Below the pieces are notes generated by a model. The model was given only the letters and a program-made list of their open reading frames with translations. It was not told the DNA's origin and searched no databases. DNA of 64,000 nt from Lathyrus oleraceus (taxonomy: Eukaryota; Streptophyta; Magnoliopsida; Fabales; Fabaceae), in assembly GCF_024323335.1 (NCBI RefSeq), contig NC_066581.1, positions 440,287,816 through 440,351,815 of the forward strand. Direction: 5' to 3'. The position numbers and the translations under genes are program-made. Shown here piece after piece: positions 37,314-47,185 of this stretch. Position 1 is the stretch's first letter; each line of letters opens with the position of its first letter.

Positions 37314-38745
37314 CTAGAAACAATCATCTAAAGCTCGGGACACAGGAAGAAAAGATGCACGAAGCCTCTTCACCTCTCTCTCGTAAGCTGTCTCCATATC
37401 TGCCTTTTCCTTGGCGAGTCGGTCATACTTCCTCTTCCAAAACTTGGAAGACTGGGGAAGTAGAGAAGTCCATGCATCATCAGGATCATCAATAACCTGA
37501 TGCTCGAGGAACTCTATCAAAGCATCTTTCTCCTTAATCTGCTGAAGCAACTCTTCCCTTTCACGGATCCAGGCACGTGATAGGTCTTCGTCTCTCAACT
37601 CCTCTACTCCTTGGTTAAGGAGGATTGAAGGCCCAGCCACAACCAAAGGTGTAGGTCTCGGATATTCGTAAGGCATGAGATACTCAGATGCTCTCTTCCT
37701 TACCCAAGCAGTGTAAGGCTCCATAGCAATGCAATTCTTAGGACCCAACTCCTTCCTTCCTTTCTTATGAACCTTGCGCCAAGCGCGAACCATCCTAGCT
37801 TTCAAGCCTTGGGGATATTTACCCTCCTGAAAGAACACACCTTCTAACAAAATGTTATTAGGTTTATCCTTTAGGGGAACCTAAGCTGACGACGTGCTAA
37901 AACAGGGTTGTACCAAGAAGAGGTACATTGGAGAATTCACCACAAGAGTCAATAATCTGCACACCATCATATACACGGTTATACCAAGAGATATCATCAT
38001 TAGTGAGAGACATGAGTCTCTTGGACCACCGTAGGCATCCCTTGTTCTCCTTGAAAGCGACCGTCTGAGGTAAGTGAGAAATAAACCACTTATACAACAG
38101 AGGCAAAGAGCACACAATGGCACCACCACCCTTTGCATTCCTCATATGCAAAGAGAAATAGGTATCACCCAACAGAGTCGGAACGGGATTAAGAGCGGAG
38201 AAGATCCTAATAGAGTTCACATCCATAAACTTGTCGATGTTGGGGAACAATACCAATCCATAGATGAGAAGTACAAATATGGCTTCAAAGGCATCCTCAC
38301 TCATGGCCTTCCCATAAACAGTAGCTTGAGCAATGAGGAACTCAGAAGGGAGACCTTGAATTCCACCTTTGGTAGTCATATGAGCACCAACCAGAGATTC
38401 ATCTATGTGCAACATGTCTGCTATCTCTTGAGAAGTAGGAATACTCTCCAAGCCACTGAACGTCAACCGATCCAGGATAGGTATACCCACAAGATAAGCA
38501 TACTCCTCAAGGGTAGGCAAAAGCTGAAAGTCCGGAAAAGTGAAGCAAAGATACAAAGGATTATAAAACTGCACCAACATGCTCATCAACCCTTCATCCA
38601 CCTGAGTAGTCAGAAGAAGAAGAAGCTTCCCAAAAGGAGCTTTGAAACCCAAGGGATCTAATACATAGGATGTCAGATTCCTTAGCTCTTTCAAATCTGG
38701 TTGCCTGAAGCTGTACTTCTTTGTATTCCTTCTTTGTCTTTCCAT
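37314..38745 (-). pseudogene. Ogre-2 ORF1, two frame-disrupting deletions
   Basis: Starts at ATG 38745 (MERQRRNTKKYSF) and aligns with Ogre-1 ORF1. A 19 bp deletion at about 37909-37913 lies between two GTA triplets still present in Ogre-1. A missing base in a run at about 37874-37878 (GGGG versus GGGGG) adds a second shift. The rest, 37314-37850, encodes the conserved tail including AWIREREELLQQIKEKDALI and KFWKRKYDRLAKEKADME. The coiled-coil tail is intact here, unlike in Ogre-1. Confidence 0.85.
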
Positions 38746-39635
38746 GTCTGAAAATTTTGCAAATAAACCCCTTAAGTTCCTTGAAAATTTTCTTTATTAT
38801 TGATGATATGGATGCAAATGAATGAATGCATGAATGCAACAATCACACTCAAGGATCAAGAAAAACACACCAAATAAAGGTCATGGGATGGATCATATTA
38901 TCCTTAATATCAATCATCCATTTTGGTGGATTATGGTTTACACCTTATCAACACCCAAGTTCCATTGATATTAAGGATGTATGAACGGATCAACCATGAA
39001 TCAAGGGTTTGTTGCAAATCACGAGCATGGAGTCTCGGTTAAGAACCACCCAAAGGGAGTGTACTAGGGTTTAAACATGCCAAACATGTTCTACAAGAGG
39101 TTCCCATAGTCATCATCCCATCTTTCGGATATTATCGGAGAAACGACTACTCGTATTCCAAAAATATTCTCAAGAGAGACTCTTATGAGTGTAGTATCAC
39201 GTAACAATCGTATCAAATCTTACATTTGAACGACTTCCGCACTACATCCTAAAAATAGGCCAAGATGGGTTTGGTAAACTAAGGTCCTTGGCTTCTAAGG
39301 TCTATATTGGAAAGAGTAATGTCTAACCACAACTTACTTATGTGACATTATTGATCCCAACATGACCTGCACCAAGTGAATGGACTTGCAAGTCAACTTG
39401 CTAAGGAATAACTCCACACAAGTCGACAAGACTACGTCATTCTCCTATCCTACGTGCACTCGAGTTCGGGTATAGAACTCATCTCACAAAGATCACCAAG
39501 CATACAAGGAATTAATATCAAGCAAATCAATCATTACATACAATACAGTAATCCCAAATTGCACAAAAATATGTCACAAAACAATATAATACAACAAGCA
39601 TGAAAAGTTGGCAAAACCCACTAGGGACATAAGAG
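38746..39635 (-). other. Ogre-2 leader (PBS to ORF1)
   Basis: A non-coding leader with one perfect 13 bp inverted repeat, CCTTAATATCAAT at 38902-38914 and ATTGATATTAAGG at 38964-38976. Inside it is a smaller ATCCA/TGGAT hairpin near 38917-38931. The rest resembles the Ogre-1 leader. Confidence 0.75.
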
Positions 39636-39653
39636 TCCCCAGCAGAGTCGCCA
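39636..39653 (-). other. Primer-binding site, Ogre-2
   Basis: Sense TGGCGACTCTGCTGGGGA, 6 nt from the LTR edge, as in Ogre-1. Confidence 0.92.
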
Positions 39654-39659
39654 TTTTTC

Positions 39660-42600
39660 TGTAGCGGGGTATTCGTTACCATTGGAGATATTTACTAAAT
39701 CCCAGGTAAATCATACAAAGTCGAGTCGCCACCGCACTTCTATTTATCCAAAGGAATGGTTAGAAAGTGAACAAAAACCTAAAAGTTTTACAAACAAAAC
39801 TAGTAAAAGAAAAAGAGATCTGGGTAAGGGGGTTCATTATGCAATGGGAAGGTGTTAGGACCCCAAAGCATCCTAGGTACTCCTAGGGAGCCCTTTTCAC
39901 ACTTGTTGCAAAGGTTTTTGTTTTGTGAAAATTTTATTTGTGCAAACATGATTGAAGAGATGAGAAGAGAATATACAAGTTATTTACATTTTGTGTTTGG
40001 ATGGATAAACCCATTGCCTACGTACCCTCTTATAAAAAGATTAGGATCAAAACCTCGTAGTTCAGGGTAAAAATCTCAAAACAACAAATGAGTGGATTGA
40101 TTGTTCCAAAAGCCTTAAGGTCTTTTGTTATCAAAGGGAGAAAACTCAACCTAAAACCACAAGTCCATCATGTGAGGATAGCTTCAACATGCTAGTGAGG
40201 GGTTAACCCTATAATAAGCATGGAAGACTCATTGTCCATCACTAAGGACAAAGGTGAGTATTATATCTACCATAAAGATAACTCAAACCTAATAGCTAAA
40301 GGTTATGAAAAAATTTGATTAAGAAGTGGACATTGGAACCACAAAAAGAAATTTCAATGGGTTATATTTACCAATTAGAAGTATATACAAAAGATGGTCA
40401 AAGTTGACTTAAAGATTCAATTTAAAATGAGTGTTATGAAAAGAAAGTTTGAAAATCAAAATCATAAGGCTTAGGTTTCTAATGTTGAAAACAAAGGTCA
40501 AATGTTTGCACAAAAAGGTTTTGGCTTGGGTTAGGGTGAAGAGATAAAGAAAGAAGGCTAAGTTCTAAAGAGAACAAAAAAGGTGAGGGATATGAAGTGA
40601 ATCCACACTAGGAGTTCCTCTCTTGAGATCATATTGATGATCTAAGTAGATCCCATCCTTTGGAATAAGCAATCACAAAGCATAAGTAGTCAAACAAGTC
40701 TCATAAGAGATCCTCAATGTATCTTGTATCTTCCACTTAGATGAACATGGTAATGATCCTCAAATTAAGCTCAAATGGAAACTCCTAGTTCAAGAGCACA
40801 CACATCAAAAGTTCAGAAGTAAGCAAACATCACAAACTATATCCATACAAGAGGCTCAAACAATGGGTGGGCTTTAGTCAAGAGGGGTCATGTCAACCTC
40901 GACAAACAAGCCAAACTGTAAATGGGTAATCTGTAGCTCTTAACCACTAACATTGAACATTAGGGTGAAGTTGATCAAAATGGTAATGAGGATGAGACCT
41001 CATGCTCTTAACCCTGGCCAGGGTGAGCTCATGACAAAGAAAAGCGTGGGGATCCAGAAAGTGAGATCCTATTCCACTTGACAGACACTGGACGAAGATC
41101 TTGGGTACATGTTCAAAAGCATTAGCACGTAATGCGAGCATAAAGAATGGCACACTGAATAACGGGGGATTGGCTACTAATCCCTTTTATCCGTCAATTG
41201 CATCAACTCTTGGAGGTCTTATCAAATAGCACATGCCTCATCTTGGAGGTCTTTGAGCACAATTTTAAACAAACACAAACAGAGCCTCTGAAGGAGGACT
41301 TGCCAGCAAAATGCCTGCCAAAAAGGTGACAGGACTTCAGACTACATGAGGTAAGAAGCTAACTACCTGAGTGGTGTATCAACCACAACACAAAGCTCAA
41401 GCAAGAGCTAAAGCAAGCAAGCAACTAAGGTACCTGTACAAAGACTAAACAGTCAGTACTTCGGTTATTAAACCAACAGACAAACAGTGAAACCACCTAA
41501 CAGTTACACAATTGAGTGCATAAGTGCCTTAGCACTTGAATGAGTTCATGAGTTCATCACATCAATTAAAAACCTACAAAACAACAATAAGTCAGTACTC
41601 AAATGCATTTGGATCTCACAAAGTGAGAACAAATCAACCATCAATGCTAAATGTCCAAACCTGAAACACAAGACAAAATTAGTTTATGTAAAAAACACTA
41701 GTGCAAAGACTAGATTCAAAACCAAATCAAATAACCAAAACAGAACCCAATCTTCTACACATTACACCTTCAAACACTCCACAAAATATCCTCAAAAGGA
41801 CCAGCATCAAATCAAAAAGCAAGTGCCTCAAATGGCCTATGCCATGCAATGACCAAAAACATGCACAAAATGAACTTCCAACTTAGAAAACTCAAATCAA
41901 ATCAGAAATGCATGCAATGACCTTGATATTTTTTGTACAAGTTCATCATGTCATGAACAATCAATATGCAAAAGATCAAATCCATAAAGGTTCAAATGAT
42001 ATATGAACAAAAAAGCAACAATTCAATGTCAAAAATGTGACACAAATTGTCACATTATTCTCTATGTGTCAAAAATGATGATAGCATGTGAGAAAAATTC
42101 CAAACAAGTGACGAAAAATTCACATCATGTATGAATGTCAAGCATGCAAAAGATGGGATCAAATGGCTCAACATATAGAATTTCATAAAGCATTGAAGGC
42201 AATAGGTCAAAATGGCACCACATGGATTCAAAAATTCACAAATCAAAAACCAGACATCAACAATTCATAAAATTAACATCATAAAAATGTAGAGATAAAA
42301 AAAAAACTATGAAAAAAAATTGGGATTAAATTGGACTATTTTTGCATTTTTTATGAATTTTCTAAAACAAGCAAAATAATTGGACATGCAAATGGAAATG
42401 GAGGGAAATTAAAACATTCAAATAAAGCCAGGAAAAACACACGCCCTTGGATCTGGCGCGCAACTAGCATCAACGGTCCAGGTTTAAACATTCAAAACGC
42501 ACCGTTTCATTTAATAGTCAGCATGCACAATCATCAGTCAAACGCATGCGTGGCTCAGGTCAAACAAATCACAGCTAATCAAACATACACGCAACATCAC

Positions 42601-44459
42601 ACATGGCAAACACAGTCAGACTAAACCCTAACACGCAGACGCCGGAGCTACAGCTCCGGTCATCTTCTCCAGCAAGCCCTACGGTGGCGCCGCCGTGAAA
42701 ATTTGCAGAAATCACCAAGGCCTATACCAATCGAACCGTCTCTCCACGAGGTTTCCAAATATCACATCCAATTCTCCTAATTCCTCATGGATTTTTCAGA
42801 TCGAAGGCAAACATATTTGAGATCCAAACTTACATTCAACCATACATACTCAATACTCAACAAAATTCAATTCTAATCATATCTACAAGCTCTACTAATC
42901 AAGATCTACCATTATATGATCTAAAAACAGCAAAAAGAGATGATGAATTTTGAATCACCTTGAAGTGAAGGTTGTTGAAATCGTGTTCTCAAGCGCTCAT
43001 ATGCTCCTGATCTTCTCCTTTGATCTTCCTATGAAGCTTTAAGCAAGAAGAAATGGTTGAAAACCATTGAATCCACTTCAATTTCCAAAATCCATCGCCA
43101 TGCTCATGTACATGAACTGCTCGAATTCTGGCTTAATTGATCCAAACAGATGATGATTCTTGATCAGTGAAGGATGATGATCAAGAATATGCAATAATAT
43201 TTGAGGTTTGTATGAAGAAAATGAGAATTTGAAGTGAGAGAAATTTGAGAGAGTTTCTTCAATTTGGATCTGAAATGGTTCTGTTATGCAGTTATGATTA
43301 GGGTTTGGCCTTTTATACTTCATGCTAATGACCATGCTAATCCTCTTTTCCATGTATTAATCATGATTAGTGAGTGTCTGAGAAATTTGCAAAAATGCAA
43401 ATTAAGCTCTCCTTGCCATAATACACGTGCACATCCTCATGTTAAGCTTCCAATTTACTCCATATTATCCAATGGTCATGCTTGAAGAGTTATTTTGCTT
43501 GCATCTTAAGCCAAAAAATGAATAATGAAGATTTTCTTCAATTTGCACATGTGTGAAATAATGAGAATTTTGACCATGATCCCTTTGCATAATTGAGCCA
43601 AATGAGATCATTTTGAGATGTCTTGAACATGAGAAGCATTTTGCAAAAAGAATGAACCAAATTGGAGCATTGTATCAAAAGTTATGCCATTTTGAATTTC
43701 CATGCACACCTTGTGATCAAATGACCATAACTCCTCAACCAATCATCATATGGACATGAATTAGGACTTTTTGGAAAGGGAAGACAAAGATCTACAACTT
43801 TTGAGTTCACCAAAAATCCATTTGAAACATATTTGACATTGACAAGTCAAGTTGAAAGTGGACCAAAAACTTGCAAAATTTGGAAACTTTGAATTATAAG
43901 TCATTTTCCATTTTTAGTAACTTTTGCCATGACCTTTGAATCTTCAAGATGGATGTTTAGAATGATGAATGAACCCCATTTGAAAATTATTGAGGTGTCT
44001 CAACTCATTTCCCCACCTCAAAGCCCTCAGTTGTCTGCACAGTTGACTTTTGGTCCTTAGATGACCTTGAAATGTCTTGATTAACTTGAGCCTCTATCAC
44101 TTGGTGAAATTGCTTCAAAATGAAACCCTAGCTCATTTAAGCTCCTTATAATAATCATGTAGTCCTCATCCCAAGAAAATACCTCATCTCTTGCACAAAG
44201 GATCTTCTTGAAGCTCTTGACCTGGTGATTGCTTAAGCTACAACAAAAATGTTAGTGACATAATTTTATGCTTTTGGTTAGTAAACAAAACAAGAAAAGC
44301 AATGATATACAATTCAAGCATGCTTGGTGATCTCAAACCACTCACTAGAGATCCCTGCCCAAAGGGAAAGGGAGCAAAGATGCTCAATGATCCTTGAGGC
44401 TATGCAATGTAATGTTATGATGCCATGAGGGATCTTATGGACAAAATTGGGGTCTTACA
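39660..44459 (-). mobile_element. Ogre-2 5' LTR
   Basis: 4800 bp, sense TGTAAGACCC to CCGCTACA. The outer edge abuts interrupted ORF1 of Ogre-3, so the expected target duplication is ATAGG (44460-44464), its partner being off-window. The part from about 40825 to 44185 closely matches 59065-62412 of the Tat-4 LTR, while both ends differ. PBS-like TGGCGACTC is at 39723-39731 (minus). Short ORFs are not credible. Confidence 0.95.
43309..43317 (-). promoter_or_regulatory. Putative TATA box, Ogre-2 5' LTR
   Basis: TATAAAAGG on the minus strand, about 1.15 kb into the LTR, the strongest core-promoter match in the window. Confidence 0.55.
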
Positions 44460-44914
44460 ATAGGAAAGGAAGGAAAGAGTTGGGTCCTAAGAATTGCATC
44501 GCTTTGGAGCCTTACACTGTTTGTGTTAGGAAGAGGGCGTCTGAGTATCTCATGCCTTACGAGTATCCGAGACCTACACCTATGATTATGGCTGGGCCTT
44601 CAACCCTCCCTAATCAAGGAGTAGAGGAGTTGAGAGAAGAAGACCGTTCACGTGCCTGGATCCGTGAACGTGAAGAGTTGCTTCAGCAGATTAAGGAGAA
44701 GGATGCGTTGATTGAGTTTTTTGAGCATCAGGTTATTGATGACCCTGATGATGTATGGACTTCTCTACTTCCTCAGTCTTCTAAGTTCTGGAAGAGGAGG
44801 TATGATCGACTCGCCAAAGAGAAGGTTGATATGGAGGAAGCCTACGAGAGGGAGGTGAAGAGGCTTCGCGCATCTTATCTTCCTATGTCCCGAGCTTTAG
44901 ATGATTATTTCTAG
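44460..44914 (+). pseudogene. Ogre-3 ORF1, C-terminal part, cut by Ogre-2
   Basis: Begins mid-codon at the Ogre-2 boundary (GRKELGPKNCIALEPYT) and runs in frame to a stop at 44914 through the coiled-coil-like tail (REREELLQQIKEKDALIEFF, KFWKRRYDRLAKEKVDMEE). It aligns with the last 150 residues or so of Ogre-2 ORF1. The N-terminal part should lie left of Ogre-2, before base 1. No ATG belongs to this piece; an ATG inside the Ogre-2 LTR is coincidental. Confidence 0.92.
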
Positions 44915-45160
44915 GGATCCATAAGACGATTATTTTCCTTTTCTCTTGTACATGATTGACGATGCTGCACTTCTTTTCCCTGATATTATTTGATGAGATA
45001 TTTCCATATGTGATAAAATGCTTAATATTTCCATAATTTGCAAATAAAACTCTAAAGTTCCTTTGAAATAAAAAAACAAATCATATGCACAAGCATTGCA
45101 TGCATCATATGCATAAGCAGGTTTTGTTTCCAGTCCCTTGCCCTGTGGTCTAACTCTGTG
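44915..45160 (+). other. Spacer between ORF1 and gag, Ogre-3
   Basis: An AT-rich spacer homologous to the same stretch of Ogre-2. Nothing else is seen. Confidence 0.65.
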
Positions 45161-45726
45161 TCCTTCATTTATTTTGAAGACAAGCTGACTCACTGGTACT
45201 ACACTAGAGCCAACATTTCAAGACCATGGATTCACGAGGCAGGCGCCGTGACATCCACCCTACACCAGAAGTTGAAATTCGTGAAAAACAAGAAGCTGGT
45301 GGTGGTAGGGGGAGAAAGGGCTCTCCTGGTTAGCCATTTGTCTTCCTTCTCTGATATAGATGCCGAGGTTGAAATTGGAACTCCTTTCTAAGATTTATCT
45401 ATAGCTGAGCCTATTGAGAAGAGAACTCCTTCATTTGTTTCCTACAAAGATGCAAAGTTGGCCATTGAGCGTGGTGCAACCACTGGTTTAGGAAAAATGA
45501 TTGAGTTAGAAGACAATGAGTCCCGGGCTGGCATAGGTTTTTCTTCTGGTACTTTCAAAAAGCAAGGGTTATTCAAGAGTGGAGGTTTCATCCACACTGG
45601 TCTAGATGAGGAGGCTGCTGCCGTTTTAGAAGAAGATACAAAGGATTCAGGCAATTTCATCATCCCTGGAGGGGTCTGCAACAATTAGGTCACTGTGGAT
45701 ATTCCAACAGTTGTCTATAAGTCAAC
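45161..45726 (+). pseudogene. Ogre-3 gag/protease remnant with 2.8 kb deletion
   Basis: The ATG-less upstream frame (FIYFEDKLTHWYYTRAN) is joined directly to the end of the protease (RPWIHEAGAVTSTLHQKLK) at about 45217-45223. This removes all of gag and the protease active site. In Ogre-2 both breakpoints contain CAGAC, so the loss looks like microhomology-mediated deletion. Further damage: TAA at 45389-45391 and TAG at 45686-45688 (Trp to stop). The tail matches the post-protease region of Ogre-1 and Ogre-2 (SRAGIGF, GGFIHTG). Confidence 0.88.
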
Positions 45727-45996
45727 GTAATGATCACTTTGTTTAAAAACCCTTCTCCCATGCCAAAAGGAAGAGTGATGACATTGATGGCGCATAAGTA
45801 CAATGATATTTTCATTCAATAAATTCATGTTAAATGTTTGTTTTTCCCATTTATTTTCCCTTTTTGTTTTTGCATGAAATTGGTGATCACATAAAACCCT
45901 AAAAAATAGAATAAAATAAAATCAATCTTCTCATCTGCATAATGATTTTCCTTGTTTGATTTCTAAAAGCTTTTCATATCCAAAATCATTATGCGG
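45727..45996 (+). other. Ogre-type intron with mutated acceptor, Ogre-3
   Basis: Donor GTAATG at 45727. The acceptor position reads GCGG where Ogre-1 and Ogre-2 have GCAG, so the 3' splice site is lost. The hairpin remains (CTGCATAATGATTT at 45935-45948 with AAATCATTATGCGG at 45983-45996), the change giving a G-U pair. Confidence 0.75.
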
Positions 45997-47185
45997 GTTG
46001 ATTTGTAAACCCATTGAACATAATGACCCAACACCATCTCCGAATTTTGAATTCCCTGTATTCGAGGCGGAGGAAGATGATGTTGAAGAGATTCCTGATG
46101 AGATCGCCCGTCTACTTGAGCATGAAGAGAAGATCATTCAGCCACATCTTGAGAATCTGGAAACAATCAACTTGGGGTCGGAAGATTGTGTACGAGAGGT
46201 AAAGATTGGGGCACTTCTGGAAGAATCTGTTAAGAAGGGGTTGATTAAGTTGCTACGAGAATATGTCAACGTCTTTGCTTGGTCGTATGAAGACATGCCT
46301 GGTCTAGATACTGATATTGTGCAACATTTCCTACCTTTAAAGCCTGAGTGCGTGCCTATGAAGCAGAAACTCAGAAGAACTCATCCTGATATGGAAGAAA
46401 AGATCAAAGAGGAAGTTCAGAAGCAAATTGATGCGGGGTTTCTGGTGACTTCTACATATCCTCAATGGGTGGCCAATATTGTGCCCGTGCCTAAGAAAGA
46501 TGGAAAAGTCCGGATGTGTGTGGACTATAGAGACCTGAATAAAGCTAGTCCAAAAGATGATTTCCCTCTACCACACATTGATATGTTGGTAGACAATACA
46601 GCTAAATTCAAAGTCTTCTCGTTTATGCATGGATTTTCAGGATATAATCAGATTAAAATGGCACCCGAGGATATGGAGAAGACAACATTCATCACACCTT
46701 GGGGAATATTCTGTTATCGAGTGATTCCCTTCGGTTTGAAGAACGCCGGAGCCACGTATCAACGAGCTATGACTACCTTGTTCCATGACATGATGCATAA
46801 GGAGATTGAGGTATATGTTGACGACATGATCGCTAAGTCAAGATCGGAGGTTGATGTTGAATGGGTTCAGAGTCGTTATGACCAGCTGAATTTGATTGAA
46901 GAGAAGAGATTGAGTGCCATGTGCCACGGTCAGTTATATCAGCAAAGGATGAAGAAAGCTTTTGATAAGAAGGTCAAGCCTCGTGTGTTTCAAGAAGGTG
47001 ACCTTGTGCTCAAGAAAGTGTTGTCTTTCGCGCCCGATTCCAGGGGCAAGTGGACTCCAAACTATGAAGGTCCATATGTTGTTAAGAGAGCCTTTTCAGG
47101 CGGTGCTTTGATACTTACAACTATGGATGGGTAGGATTTCACTCGTCCTGTGAATTCAGATGCAGTCAAGAAATACTTCGCCTAA
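45997..47185 (+). pseudogene. Ogre-3 pol remnant: RT fused in frame to integrase tail
   Basis: RT is readable from the linker (PIEHNDPTPSPNFEF) to the active site YVDDMIAKSRSEV near 46815. It then jumps in frame at about 46850 to the integrase C-terminal region (EWVQSRYDQLNLIEEK ... NYEGPYVV), ending KKYFA and TAA at 47183. About 2.3 kb (rest of RT, both RNases H, integrase finger and core) is missing relative to Ogre-1. TAG at 47132-47134 interrupts the last residues. It is a fortuitous in-frame fusion, not a functional design. Confidence 0.9.

Noticed and set aside
44447..44914. A possible intact small gene starting with ATG at 44447
   Set aside because: The ATG lies in the Ogre-2 LTR and joins the Ogre-3 ORF1 fragment by chance at the insertion junction.
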